64,000 nucleotides of DNA. It comes from JASSUD01 sp031963405. GTDB lineage: Bacteria > Pseudomonadota > Gammaproteobacteria > Burkholderiales > Burkholderiaceae. Below the pieces are notes generated by a model. That model was not told the DNA's origin. It was given only the letters and a program-made list of their open reading frames with translations, and did not search any database. This document shows, one piece after another, positions 24,944 through 33,887 of this stretch. A program made the translations under genes and the position numbers. The DNA is taken from contig JASSUJ010000001.1 of assembly GCA_031963405.1 (NCBI GenBank), positions 124,001 to 188,000 of the forward strand. Reading direction: 5' to 3'. How positions within the stretch are numbered: position 1 is the stretch's first letter; the number at the start of each line of letters is the position of its first letter.

Positions 24944-25954
24944 ATGCCATCGATTCAATTGAGCATATGGGTACTTGGGCTGCTAGTGATGCTGGCGCTC
25001 GCTTTTGACTGTATGAATGGTTTTCACGACGCGGCGAATTCAATTGCCACTGTCGTTTCAACCGGCGTACTTAAACCTCAACATGCGGTGATTTTTGCTG
25101 CTGTCTGTAATGTCCTTGCGTATTTCATCTTTCATTTAAAAGTGGCCACCACGGTTGGGCGCGGCACGATTGACCCAGCTATCGTTGATCACTATGTGAT
25201 CTTTGGTGCACTAGTGGGCGCGATTGGCTGGAATGTGATTACTTGGTATTACGGTATTCCTTCTAGCTCATCACATGCGTTAATTGGCGGCTTAGTGGGG
25301 GCCGCACTTGCTAAAGCTGGGCCTAGCGTACTGAATGCTGCTGGTTTGCTGAAAACTATCGCTTTTATCTTTTTGTCTCCGCTACTTGGCTTTATCCTTG
25401 GCTCACTCTTTATGTTCTGCGTGTCGTGGATTTTTTTCCGCACGCCGCCGCATAAGATAGATCGTCATTTTCGACGTTATCAGCTCCTCTCTGCAGGGCT
25501 TTATAGCCTTGGCCATGGGGGTAATGATGCGCAAAAGACGATAGGCGTTATTTGGATGCTATTGATAGCTACTGGCTATACTTCCAATAATTTCCACGCG
25601 CCTCCGATTTGGGTTATTGCGAGTTGTTATGGGGCAATGGGTTTTGGCACTTTGTTTGGCGGCTGGCGCATTGTGCGCACGATGGGGCAAAAAATTACCA
25701 AATTGAAGCCCGTCAACGGCTTTTGCGCTGAACTGGGCGGTTCATTCACGCTGTTTCTTGCTTCTTTTCTAGGTATTCCAGTCTCAACTACGCATACCAT
25801 TACAGGTGCTATTATCGGCGTTGGCGCGATGCAGAAATTCTCCGCTGTGCGTTGGGGCGTGGCTGGCAGTATTGTTTGGGCCTGGATCTTAACTATTCCC
25901 GCTTCTGCCTTGATAGCTGCGCTTGGTTGGCGTATAGGCCGCGCATTTTTATAA
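24944..25954 (+). CDS. pit: Low-affinity inorganic phosphate transporter, Pit family
   Basis: An inner-membrane proton/metal-phosphate symporter of 336 residues with about ten membrane segments. The two inverted family signatures are present: FDCMNGFHDAANSIATVVST near the N-terminus and SLGHGGNDAQKTIGVIWMLL in the middle, plus GIPVSTTHTITGAIIGVGAM in the second half. AGGAAGC at the right distance points to the ATG at 24944 and not the TTG at 24941. Coupled to the DUF47 gene. No high-affinity pst genes are in the window, but that says nothing about the whole genome. Confidence 0.92.
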   Translation: MPSIQLSIWVLGLLVMLALAFDCMNGFHDAANSIATVVSTGVLKPQHAVIFAAVCNVLAYFIFHLKVATTVGRGTIDPAIVDHYVIFGALVGAIGWNVITWYYGIPSSSSHALIGGLVGAALAKAGPSVLNAAGLLKTIAFIFLSPLLGFILGSLFMFCVSWIFFRTPPHKIDRHFRRYQLLSAGLYSLGHGGNDAQKTIGVIWMLLIATGYTSNNFHAPPIWVIASCYGAMGFGTLFGGWRIVRTMGQKITKLKPVNGFCAELGGSFTLFLASFLGIPVSTTHTITGAIIGVGAMQKFSAVRWGVAGSIVWAWILTIPASALIAALGWRIGRAFL

Positions 25955-26000
25955 GCCTGAATGAGTTCTAATTGGATAAAAGAAATAATAGAGGGATGAT

Positions 26001-26975
26001 ATGGGGCCGCACTTTTTACTACCGTTAAGACATACGCATAGCTTGCCTAATTTAAGAGCAAGTGGAGTTCAAACATCTGAGCAAAATGCGGGTGAGCGGG
26101 CGGGGAAGCACTCTCTTGGAAGGCGGCTTAGTACCAGTGATATTCAAACCTTCACTCATGATTTTTTAAAAAATAAAAGTGAAGCAGCTGGGGAAATATA
26201 TCGCCAATTTCAACTTGATTTTTCGGTCGATGGCTCGGATGGCGTTTCAGTAAAAGTTTCTCTGTATAAAACAAGGGAAGAAGAAACTATCGTTGTTTTG
26301 TCAGGTGTCAAAGATACTGAGCAGAACACAAAGTTCTCCCGGACTTTGGTTTCGCTGAGTCAAGCATTGCAAAAATTATTTGATAGTTCTGAGTATGCAG
26401 AAATTAGGTCGTCCAAACATCAAGTAATTGTGCCGCTGGCTATTGATTCGATACAGCACTGGGTAATGCTGCGGATAGAATTTAACGGAGAAGATGCGCC
26501 GATCGAAGTTAATGTATTGGACTCTAAGCCAAATTGGTTCCGTTCCCTTCGAAATTTTTTCATGAATTTGATTGGGTTTTTCAATCGTTCTGGTTATAGC
26601 TATTCTTCTGTTGAAGGGACATTAAAAAAACAACTGAAGAGTGAAATAAATTTTTCAGAATACGGCCTTGGCCAGCAAGGGCTGACAGATGCCACTAATT
26701 GCGGGCGTTATGTTTCTTGGAATATCCAGCTGATCTTCGAAGGTAAGAGAACGCCAGAACAATTAGCTCAGGTAAAGTTCAGCGAGCAAGATATGATTGA
26801 TTTCGATAAAAAGTTGGCAAATATCGAAGAGAGACAACAATCATTTTTTTCTGCTACTCATCAAGGTTCTTCTTCGCGGTCAGAAATTGAGATATCAACA
26901 GATAAAGAAGATGACTTCGAGGTAATTGCTACGGATAGCGATGTTCAAGGCTCTACAATTAGAGACCTAGTTTAA
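26001..26975 (+). CDS. Ulp1-like cysteine protease, candidate effector
   Basis: A 324-residue protein with the order of catalytic residues of CE-clan (Ulp1/C48) peptidases. His153 lies in IVPLAIDSIQHWVMLRIEF, Asp174 in VNVLDSKPNW, Gln225/226 in GLGQQGLTD and Cys234 in TNCGRYVSWNIQLI. Ulp1 has the same spacing pattern (HW, VDS, QQ, DCG). Enzymes of this clan remove SUMO, NEDD8 or ubiquitin, or acetylate host kinases. In bacteria they are nearly always secreted effectors. The first 45 residues are Ser/His/Arg-rich and disordered, and the tail from about 285 is Ser/Asp/Glu-rich. There is no signal peptide, so a type III or IV route would be needed. AGAGGG precedes the ATG. No chaperone gene is adjacent. 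The peptidase call is by motif; the substrate is unknown. Confidence 0.75.
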   Translation: MGPHFLLPLRHTHSLPNLRASGVQTSEQNAGERAGKHSLGRRLSTSDIQTFTHDFLKNKSEAAGEIYRQFQLDFSVDGSDGVSVKVSLYKTREEETIVVLSGVKDTEQNTKFSRTLVSLSQALQKLFDSSEYAEIRSSKHQVIVPLAIDSIQHWVMLRIEFNGEDAPIEVNVLDSKPNWFRSLRNFFMNLIGFFNRSGYSYSSVEGTLKKQLKSEINFSEYGLGQQGLTDATNCGRYVSWNIQLIFEGKRTPEQLAQVKFSEQDMIDFDKKLANIEERQQSFFSATHQGSSSRSEIEISTDKEDDFEVIATDSDVQGSTIRDLV

Positions 26976-27173
26976 TTATTTAAACAACGTGTTTAGTAGT
27001 GCTGCTGCGCTGTGATTGTAAGCTGAGCGACCTTTACTTATTGGGTAGTATGCAAAGCTAGAATTCGTCTGCTTTCATCTTTAAGTCTTTTTCTTGTAGT
27101 AAATAGGCAGCGAGCCAGCCTTATCTATATATCTGTATTTATTTTGACTAGGCCGCTGCTATTATTTTCTAAG

Positions 27174-27204
27174 CTACTCTTCGCACAAGCTAAGCGAAGA
27201 GTAG
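27174..27204 (-). terminator. Possible bidirectional transcript end
   Basis: CTACTCTTCGC pairs perfectly with GCGAAGAGTAG around a 9-nt loop, between the convergent protease gene and phoH. It lacks a strong T run on either side, so it may be a weak or factor-assisted terminator. Confidence 0.4.
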
Positions 27205-27216
27205 TTATATCCCCAA

Positions 27217-29004
27217 TTAAAGCACTTCTGACGCATAATCAGCCAAGCGTGAGCGTTCGCCGCGCGCTAAGGTGATATGTCCGCCATTTTTCCAGCCTTT
27301 GAAGCGTTCGATTACGTAGGTAAGCCCAGAGCTGCCTTCGGTGAGGTAGGGCGTATCAATCTGCGCGATATTACCCAAGCAAACGATTTTTGTGCCGGGG
27401 CCCGCGCGTGTAACCAAAGTTTTCATTTGCTTAGGCGTGAGATTTTGCGCTTCGTCGATAATCACAAATTTATTGACGAAGGTACGTCCGCGCATAAAGC
27501 TCATACTTTTTACTTTTAAGCGTGAGCGGATTAGCTCTTGTGCGGCAGTTTTACTCCATTCGCCACTTGAGTCATCGGTTTTTTGCAGAACCTCAAGATT
27601 GTCATCAAACGCCCCCATCCACGGCTGCATTTTTTCTTCTTCAGTACCGGGCAAAAAGCCAATATCTTCGCCCACAGGAACGGTTGCGCGGGTCACAATA
27701 ATTTCGTTATAGCGCTTGTCATCCAAGACTTGAGTCAAGGCTGCGGCGAGTGCGACTAGGGTTTTACCTGTGCCGGCTTGCCCCAGGAGCGTGACAAAAT
27801 CAATATCTGGGTTCATCAGCAAATTCAGCGCAAAATTTTGCTCGCGATTACGTGCTGTAATGCCCCATACATGATGTTTGTCATGACTGTAGTCGCGCAA
27901 GGTATGCACCAGCGCAGTTTTGCCATTAACTTCTTTAACCTGAGCGTAGAAGGCTGCTTCGCCATTAGAGGGCTCTAAGTAAATAAAGTCATTCACCAAA
28001 AATGAATCGCATAATGGCCCGGCAATTCGATAATAATTAATGCCGGTGCTTTTATCTGGCCAGCTCTCTACGCCTTTGCCGTGCTGCTCCCAGAAATCCG
28101 CTGGTAGGGCGCGCACGCCGGAATACAGCAGGTCTCTATCTTCCAGTACTTGGTCATTAAAATAGTCTTCTGCAGGTAAGCCAAGCGCATGCGCTTTGAC
28201 GCGCATATTGATATCTTTCGAAACCAATACCACCTGTTGCTTGGGAAAGGTTTTTTGTAAAGTATGGACGACGCTTAGGATTTGATTGTCGGCTTTACCC
28301 TGCGGCAAGCCCTCAACTGGCTCAATTTTTTCGCGTGTCTGAAAAAATAAACACCCGGCGGCTTCCTGATTGCCTAAGCGTGACAAAGGAATGCCACTGG
28401 TCAATAAATCGGTTGCATCGGCTACCAGCGCATCGAGTGTACGGCTAACTTGACGCGCATTACGCGCCACTTCTGACATGCCTTTCTTATTGTTATCCAG
28501 CTCTTCCAGCGTGATCATCGGTAAATAGATGTCGTGCTCTTCAAAGCGGAACAAGCTTGATGGGTCGTGCATTAATACATTGGTATCAAGCACAAAAATT
28601 CTACTGCCATTATTGGCGATATTTTTTTGCCCATCATTTTTAGATGAAGTGCGGCGGGAGCGGCGCTTGGCCGTGCTATCTGTGGCAGGCATTGGCGCTG
28701 CAGCCTGAGCTGAAGGGGCCGCTATTTTGGTTGCGGCTGCCTCATACTTGGTTGACGATGACAGCAAAGCTGCCACAGGTGCTTGGCGAGTAGAGGAAGA
28801 GGGGGAAGGCGATGAAGGGATAGGCGTACTCGCTACGCTTGCCGCAGCTTGCTGAGTTTGAGATGCTGTATCCGCCTTGCTTAACTCAGCGCCAGCGCGC
28901 GTACGCTTTTTAGCGCTTTTGGTCGCTTGCGCGGACTGCGTTTGAATCTTATCGTTCAAGGGCAATAGATCACCGAGCTGTTTCGGCAGAGGAGGCAAAG
29001 GCAT
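27217..29004 (-). CDS. PhoH-like protein with PIN domain
   Basis: A 595-residue two-domain protein of the PhoH2/YlaK type, likely an RNA helicase joined to a nuclease. Residues 1-120 are a low-complexity Ala/Ser/Pro linker with basic patches (TKSAKKRTRAGAEL, AKRRSRRTSSK). The PIN nuclease domain follows (IFVLDTNVLMHDPSSLFRFE near 133, with the acidic LEELDNNKKGMSEVARNARQ). The PhoH ATPase has Walker A LLGQAGTGKTLVALAAAL near 410 and Walker B FVIIDEAQNLTPKQMKTL near 515. The long N-terminal extension is more than the roughly 10-20 residues needed before PIN in most homologs, but similar tails occur in Burkholderiales. It is separated by a partial repeat from bcp upstream. Confidence 0.9.
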   Translation of the reverse strand: MPLPPLPKQLGDLLPLNDKIQTQSAQATKSAKKRTRAGAELSKADTASQTQQAAASVASTPIPSSPSPSSSTRQAPVAALLSSSTKYEAAATKIAAPSAQAAAPMPATDSTAKRRSRRTSSKNDGQKNIANNGSRIFVLDTNVLMHDPSSLFRFEEHDIYLPMITLEELDNNKKGMSEVARNARQVSRTLDALVADATDLLTSGIPLSRLGNQEAAGCLFFQTREKIEPVEGLPQGKADNQILSVVHTLQKTFPKQQVVLVSKDINMRVKAHALGLPAEDYFNDQVLEDRDLLYSGVRALPADFWEQHGKGVESWPDKSTGINYYRIAGPLCDSFLVNDFIYLEPSNGEAAFYAQVKEVNGKTALVHTLRDYSHDKHHVWGITARNREQNFALNLLMNPDIDFVTLLGQAGTGKTLVALAAALTQVLDDKRYNEIIVTRATVPVGEDIGFLPGTEEEKMQPWMGAFDDNLEVLQKTDDSSGEWSKTAAQELIRSRLKVKSMSFMRGRTFVNKFVIIDEAQNLTPKQMKTLVTRAGPGTKIVCLGNIAQIDTPYLTEGSSGLTYVIERFKGWKNGGHITLARGERSRLADYASEVL

Positions 29005-29215
29005 AGCTTTTTTGAGAAACCGATTAATTAATGAAGTACGCGCTGGCTAAGAATTTACCCACCAAGCGTGCAAAAGTTGTTATTTTTTGAGTCTTAATTT
29101 TTTAGAAACTGTTCACGATTTTAAAAAATCATTCTTGAGGCCGTCATGCTGGAGTGACGAATTGAATTAAATACCGCACCCCAACAAAACGCACTTCACG
29201 CTCTTAGTAAATTTA

Positions 29216-29704
29216 TTAAGAAAGCTCAAGGTTCGTCACGGTCTGTACAGCTTCCAGCACTTCTTGCGCATGATCTGGCACTTTAACGCCACGCCACTCA
29301 TGCCGCAGCACCCCATGTTCATCGAGTAAAAAAGTACTACGCTCAATGCCTCGTACGTCTTTACCATAGAGTTTTTTGTTCTTGATCACAGCAAAAAGTG
29401 TGCAAAGTTTTTCGTCTGTATCAGAAATCAAGGCAAAAGGTAGCTCAAGCTTAGCCTTAAAGCGCTCATGCGATGCGAGGCTATCGCGAGAAATACCTAC
29501 AATTTCTGTGTTTGCCTTGCAAAAAGTCGAATATAAATCTCGAAATGCAATGCTTTCGTTGGTGCAGCCGGGTGTATCGTCTTTCGGATAAAAGTACAAC
29601 ACCAATTTTTTACCACGCTGATGCGCTAACGAAAATTCGCCGTTTTCACCATTAGTCGCTGGGGCAATAAAATCCGGCACAACTTTATCAAGTGCAATAC
29701 TCAT
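29216..29704 (-). CDS. bcp: Thiol peroxidase of the BCP/PrxQ family
   Basis: A cytoplasmic peroxiredoxin that reduces hydrogen and organic peroxides using thioredoxin. The peroxidatic Cys47 lies in YPKDDTPGCTNE. The Cys found five residues later in E. coli BCP, where it resolves the disulfide, is replaced here (residue 52 is Ile). Other Cys residues remain at 62 (STFCKAN) and near 98 (KLCTLFAV). It may therefore use another resolving Cys or a one-Cys mechanism. 162 residues, full length. An AAGGAGAAATA site precedes the ATG. In Burkholderia it is a usual neighbour of phoH. Confidence 0.92.
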   Translation of the reverse strand: MSIALDKVVPDFIAPATNGENGEFSLAHQRGKKLVLYFYPKDDTPGCTNESIAFRDLYSTFCKANTEIVGISRDSLASHERFKAKLELPFALISDTDEKLCTLFAVIKNKKLYGKDVRGIERSTFLLDEHGVLRHEWRGVKVPDHAQEVLEAVQTVTNLELS

Positions 29705-29752
29705 GACTTATTTCTCCTTCAAAAAGGATAGCACGTGAATCATCGTTGAGCA

Positions 29753-29818
29753 TTAAGGAAGCTCTGCATAATCCTAAGGCAGTATTAACCGCTATAGGTG
29801 CTGTACAGCGCTTCCTTA
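29753..29818. repeat. Family B inverted-repeat element, degenerate
   Basis: TAAGGAAGCTCTGCATAATCC on the left matches family B ends; GCTTCCTTA on the right closes it. It occupies the gap between bcp and the last gene of the arn operon. Confidence 0.5.
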
Positions 29819-29876
29819 TGCAAAGCTTACTTACGCTGAGTTAAGCTTATTTTCACTTATTGGTCTTCGCTTACTT

Positions 29877-30917
29877 TTATTCGAAGAGTGCCAGTACTTC
29901 AGCAGCATGGCCGCAATAGGCAATAAAGATTTTGCGTAATGCTTGATCCATGGTAGTTGTAGGCTTCCAATTTAATTCAGCCATCGTATTGGCGATTTTC
30001 GGCACACGGTTTTGCATATCTTGATAACCACTGCCATAGTATTCACTAGATGGCGTGTCGAGCAACTTCACTTGTGCTGACTGGGTTGCATACTCAGGAA
30101 ATTGAGCAGCGAGCGCGAGCATTTGCTGCGCAAGTTCACGCACGGAAAAATTATTCATTGGATTACCAATGTTATAAATCTTACCGCTGGCGATACCATT
30201 TGGGTTTTCGATAATGCGCATTAAAGCATCGATACCATCATCGATATCGGTAAAAGCACGTTTTTGCGCGCCACCATCGACCAAATTAATATTTTCACCG
30301 CGCACAATATGCCCCAAAAATTGGGTCACTACGCGCGAGCTACCTTCTTTAGGGGTATTAATTGAATCTAAGCCTGGGCCAATCCAATTAAATGGACGAA
30401 ATAGGGTGAAATTCAACCCCTCCATGCCATAGCCCCAGATTACGCGATCCATTAACTGCTTAGAGGCCGCATAAATCCAACGTGGCTTATTAATCGGCCC
30501 ATACACTAGTGAAGAAGATTCTGGATCAAATTCGTTATCCTCGCACTTTCCGTACACTTCAGAGGTAGAAGGAAAGACGAGATGTTTATGGTATTTGACT
30601 GCTGAGCGGACAATCGGCAGATTTGCTTCAAAATCCAGCTCAAATACACGTAACGGTTGCTTGACATAAGTGGCTGGCGTAGCAATCGCAACCAGCGGCA
30701 AGATGACATCACATTTGCGAATGTAATACTCAACCCACTCTTTATTGATCGTGATATCGCCTTCGGTGAAGTGCATGCGGGGATGGTCGATCAGATCATT
30801 GATGCGATCGGTAGACATATCCATACCGTACACATCCCAGTCAGTCGTCTCGAGAATACGCTGAGATAAATGATGCCCAATAAAGCCGTTGACGCCGAGG
30901 ATAAGAATTTTTTTCAT
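29877..30917 (-). CDS. UDP-glucuronate decarboxylase (ArnA C-terminal-type)
   Basis: A 346-residue NAD-dependent short-chain dehydrogenase equal to the C-terminal half of E. coli ArnA, which oxidises and decarboxylates UDP-glucuronate to UDP-4-keto-arabinose. It shows the Rossmann motif ILGVNGFIGHHL, the catalytic Ser-Glu in PSTSEVYG, the YxxxK pair in WIYAASKQLMDRVIW, and QKRAFTDIDDGI with the Arg used in decarboxylation. The formyltransferase half of ArnA is absent, as in Burkholderia where the two activities are separate genes. Its ATG overlaps the arnC stop (ATGA). No formyltransferase gene follows; a repeat element and bcp do. Confidence 0.92.
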   Translation of the reverse strand: MKKILILGVNGFIGHHLSQRILETTDWDVYGMDMSTDRINDLIDHPRMHFTEGDITINKEWVEYYIRKCDVILPLVAIATPATYVKQPLRVFELDFEANLPIVRSAVKYHKHLVFPSTSEVYGKCEDNEFDPESSSLVYGPINKPRWIYAASKQLMDRVIWGYGMEGLNFTLFRPFNWIGPGLDSINTPKEGSSRVVTQFLGHIVRGENINLVDGGAQKRAFTDIDDGIDALMRIIENPNGIASGKIYNIGNPMNNFSVRELAQQMLALAAQFPEYATQSAQVKLLDTPSSEYYGSGYQDMQNRVPKIANTMAELNWKPTTTMDQALRKIFIAYCGHAAEVLALFE

Positions 30918-31909
30918 TGCTTAGGTGCGTTTAAGGTTGCTGGGAGAGTGCTCGCTTGTGGAGCTGTTTCCTGAGAGATTTGCTCAAGACGTGTTTGCGC
31001 AAAATAGCGTGGCCGTGCGCTGACCTGTTGATAAATGCGTCCAATATATTCGCCAAGTAATCCCAAGGAGAACAGGATTACCCCGAGCAAGAAGAAGGTA
31101 ATGGCAAATAGGGTGAATACACCTTCTAGTTCTGCGCCCAAGATAAGGCGACGTACCGTCAGTAGAATAAATAATGCTGCTGAGCCGGAAGAGAGCAAAA
31201 TACCAATGAACGAAAGCCATTGTAAAGGCGCAACTGAGAAACCGGTGACCAAATCAAAACTAAGGCGGATCAATCCGTATAGAGAATATTTTGAGTCGCC
31301 CGCAAAGCGTTCCGCATGCCCCACTTCAATTTCAGTGGGGTTTGTTGCAAACGAATAGCCAAGCGCAGGAATGAATATATTGGTCTCGTTATAGTTATTG
31401 ATCATATCGGTAATACGGCGGCTGTAGCCACGCAGCATGCAACCGTGGTCAGTGAGTCGAACGCTTGTAATGCGTTCGCGCACCCAATTCATGAAACGGG
31501 AAGCTTTATGGCGCCACAAGCTATGTCCTCGCTTAGCCCGAATCGTACCTACATAATCGTGACCTTCTTGCATCTTGGCGACTAGTTTGCCGATGTCTTC
31601 CGGTGGATTTTGTAAATCGGCATCTAAAGTAATCACCATGTCCCCACGTGATGCCTCAAAGCCAGCGAGCAAGGCCATATATTGGCCATGATTGTTATGT
31701 AAATTAACGACGCGTGTCACTTCAGGACGTAACTGGAATTGCTCGGAGAGCATCGCGGCTGAGCGATCGCGACTGCCATCATTGATAAAAAGTACTTCAT
31801 AGGAAACCGTCAGCGCGTCAAGCGACTTGTAAAGTCTAGCGAATAGCTCAGTTAAAACAGCTTCTTCGTTGTACACGGGAATGACAATAGATAATTCAGG
31901 TTTATTCAT
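30914..31909 (-). CDS. arnC: Undecaprenyl-phosphate Ara4FN transferase
   Basis: A family 2 glycosyltransferase anchored in the inner membrane that moves formylated aminoarabinose from UDP to undecaprenyl phosphate. The catalytic domain shows LSIVIPVYNEEAVLTELFAR, the D-x-D-type VITLDADLQNPPEDIGKL, and later LTDHGCMLRGYSRRI. Two membrane helices follow (residues about 235-300) before a basic, Pro/Ala-rich tail. I chose the ATG at 31909, which overlaps the arnB stop, over a TTG at 31927. 331 residues. In known systems the enzyme prefers the formylated substrate, which makes the missing formyltransferase notable. Confidence 0.92.
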   Translation of the reverse strand: MNKPELSIVIPVYNEEAVLTELFARLYKSLDALTVSYEVLFINDGSRDRSAAMLSEQFQLRPEVTRVVNLHNNHGQYMALLAGFEASRGDMVITLDADLQNPPEDIGKLVAKMQEGHDYVGTIRAKRGHSLWRHKASRFMNWVRERITSVRLTDHGCMLRGYSRRITDMINNYNETNIFIPALGYSFATNPTEIEVGHAERFAGDSKYSLYGLIRLSFDLVTGFSVAPLQWLSFIGILLSSGSAALFILLTVRRLILGAELEGVFTLFAITFFLLGVILFSLGLLGEYIGRIYQQVSARPRYFAQTRLEQISQETAPQASTLPATLNAPKQ

Positions 31910-33048
31910 ATTTGAAATTGCTCGCAAATTTGATTAACAGCATTGACTACACGCTTGATGTCATGCTCTTTCATAGTGGGAAATAAGGGAAGGGTGACAA
32001 TTGCCGCACCAACCCGCTCTGCTTCAGGAAACATGCCCGCAGTAAATCCGCGTTCACGGTATAGCTTAAACAAATGAATCGGTGGGTAATGTACGCCGCT
32101 ACCAATCCCTCGGGCATGCAATTCAGCCATAAAGACAGCACGTGGAATTGACAGTGTCTGTAATGGCAGCACGATCTGGAACATATGCCAGTTTGAATTA
32201 ACAAAATCCGCGATAGGTAAAGCAACGCCGCTGGCGAGTGCCGCTCCATTCGCAAAATGCTCGAAATAGAGGCGTGCAAGCTCACGCCGTTGCTTGGTGA
32301 AAGTGGCTAAGTGAGGCAACTGGCCTAGCCCGACACGGGCGGCGACATCAGTTAAATTAAATTTACCTCCAAGCACCTCCACTTCCATGCCATCTAAGCC
32401 AGAACGTACGACGCCTTGTAAGCGATACTGTTCAGCCAGGCGGGCTTCCTCTTCATTATTGAGAACAAGTGCGCCCCCTTCAATGCAGGTTAAATTTTTA
32501 TTGGCGTGAAAGCTAAACGATACCAAATCACCCAAAGCGCCGATGCGTTGGCCGTGCCAACTTGAACCGAGCGCTTGCGCTGCATCTTCAATAACGCGTA
32601 AACCATGCTTATTAGCTAGCGCATATAAACGCTCCATATCGAGCGGCAAGCCTGCTAAATAAACTGGCATCAACGCTTTAGTGCGCGGCGTAATAGCTTG
32701 TTCAATTTGATTTAAATCAATATTGCGTGTGCTTGGATCAATATCGACAAATACTGGCGTAGCGCCCACAGTAAGAATCGTATTGCTGGTGGAAACCCAT
32801 GAGAGGGGGGTAGTGATAACCTCATCACCCACGCCCACCCCTGCGATACGTAAACCAACTTCTAGTGTGGCTGTACCGGAATTAAAAGTGCGTACTGGGC
32901 GCCCACCAACATAGTCAGATAACGCGGCTTCAAACTTTTGATTTTGTGCGCCAGTCGTAATCCAGCCAGAACGCAGCACATCGGCTACCCCTTCAATCGT
33001 AGCTTCGTCGATGGTTGGGCGAGTAAAAGGAAGGAAATCTAAGCTCAT
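31906..33048 (-). CDS. arnB: UDP-Ara4O aminotransferase
   Basis: A PLP-dependent sugar aminotransferase (DegT/DnrJ/EryC1 family) that makes UDP-4-amino-4-deoxy-arabinose using glutamate. The N-terminus (FLPFTRPTIDEATIEGVADV) and the substrate loop (GGRPVRTFNSGTATLEVGL) fit ArnB. The PLP-binding Lys is in SFSFHANKNLTCIEGGA, preceded by VIEDAAQALGSSW. 380 residues, normal for ArnB. It starts the tightly overlapping arnB-arnC-decarboxylase unit. No strong ribosome binding site is visible. Confidence 0.94.
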   Translation of the reverse strand: MSLDFLPFTRPTIDEATIEGVADVLRSGWITTGAQNQKFEAALSDYVGGRPVRTFNSGTATLEVGLRIAGVGVGDEVITTPLSWVSTSNTILTVGATPVFVDIDPSTRNIDLNQIEQAITPRTKALMPVYLAGLPLDMERLYALANKHGLRVIEDAAQALGSSWHGQRIGALGDLVSFSFHANKNLTCIEGGALVLNNEEEARLAEQYRLQGVVRSGLDGMEVEVLGGKFNLTDVAARVGLGQLPHLATFTKQRRELARLYFEHFANGAALASGVALPIADFVNSNWHMFQIVLPLQTLSIPRAVFMAELHARGIGSGVHYPPIHLFKLYRERGFTAGMFPEAERVGAAIVTLPLFPTMKEHDIKRVVNAVNQICEQFQI

Positions 33049-33160
33049 GAAGATATATGTTGTCGCTTATGCTAAAAAATTAAGAGCGCGCCCGTATAAG
33101 GTATTACGCTATATACACGGTAACTGCCAGATAGGGGATATTGAATCACTCGTATCTGTG

Positions 33161-33184
33161 AAAGATCGTGAACAGGTTCTTACT
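33161..33184. repeat. Solo family C terminal repeat
   Basis: GAAAGATCGTGAACAGGTTC and onward to TTA, read on the other strand, is the long form of the family C end that begins TAAGAACCTG and continues with TTCACGATCTTTC as at 22327. No matching partner end is clear, so this is probably a leftover. It lies between arnB and the EamA-like gene. Confidence 0.5.
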
Positions 33185-33245
33185 AAAACTAAATCTAGAA
33201 ATGTAGCTGCGTACTATTAATCAATAGACCTCTATTGAACCGACT

Positions 33246-33617
33246 TTAACTACGCGCCAGCAAATAAACACCAAGCAGAATTATACCGATGCCTAGCATA
33301 CGCTGGAGGGTAAGTGCCTCGCCAAAAAAATAAGAGGCCAACAGCGCATTAAGCACATACCCGATAGAGAGCATCGGGTAGGCAATCGAAACGTCCACGC
33401 GGGATAAGCCAACAATCCAAACCAGCAAGCTCACGCCATAACAGCCTAGGCCCGCCAGCAGGGGGACTTGTGTAATAAGTTTCAGTCCAACTGGGAGGAG
33501 ATTGGCACGGGAGACCTCAAAGGCGCCAACTGCATTGACGCCAGCCTTCAAAAGTAATTGGGCACAGGCATTTAATAAAACACCGCTTAATAAACAGATC
33601 AATGAAAGACGGTTCAT
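33246..33617 (-). CDS. Small EamA/SMR-like transporter, ArnE/F type
   Basis: A 123-residue protein with four membrane helices of the small multidrug resistance/EamA type (LICLLSGVLLNACAQLLLKA, LLAGLGCYGVSLLVWIVGL, YPMLSIGYVLNALLASYFFG, LGIGIILLGVYLLA). In arn operons such proteins (ArnE and ArnF) flip undecaprenyl-phosphate aminoarabinose across the inner membrane. Only one is seen here; the E. coli flippase is a heterodimer of two, while several Burkholderia operons carry a single one. It lies between arnT and arnB on the same strand, supporting this role. Confidence 0.8.
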   Translation of the reverse strand: MNRLSLICLLSGVLLNACAQLLLKAGVNAVGAFEVSRANLLPVGLKLITQVPLLAGLGCYGVSLLVWIVGLSRVDVSIAYPMLSIGYVLNALLASYFFGEALTLQRMLGIGIILLGVYLLARS

Positions 33618-33662
33618 TTAGCACGCTATAGATATTGAGATTGAAAAAATAGGGCTCTTCTC

Positions 33663-33812
33663 TAAGAATCAGCCCACAAATTACCTAAAAATCCGTGATT
33701 TGCGTTTCTTTAAATCTTGGGTAGTGCTCGCAATCCTCATGTACGTCTATTCCGGTGGCTCCCCTCCATCTTCGCCCGACTGACGACTTTTTAGGTGATT
33801 GATAGGCAGACT
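33663..33812. repeat. Family C inverted-repeat element, reversed
   Basis: Reading leftward from 33812, AGAGTCTGCCTATCAATCAC, then CTAAAAAGTCGTCAGTCGGG, follows the start of the 38254 copy step by step. The other end TAAGAATCAGCCCACAAATT pairs with it. The centre keeps the CCTCATGTACGT segment of the family. It lies between arnT and the flippase-like gene. Confidence 0.65.
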
Positions 33813-33841
33813 CTAAAAAAGAAGTTTTTTAGAGTCTGCCT
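33804..33841. repeat. Perfect 38-bp palindrome at an element end
   Basis: AGGCAGACTCTAAAAAA, a four-base GAAG centre and TTTTTTAGAGTCTGCCT form a perfect 17-bp stem. One arm is the terminal repeat of the family C element, so the structure looks like two element ends joined back to back. It would also work as a terminator hairpin for arnT. Confidence 0.75.
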
Positions 33842-33887
33842 AAACTAAAAAATAATAGAAGAAGTGCTCGAATTGAAAAACGCTAAT

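Noticed and set aside
33011..33220. 69-residue rightward frame overlapping the arnB start
   Set aside because: It begins inside arnB on the other strand and ends in a solo repeat end; no family likeness.
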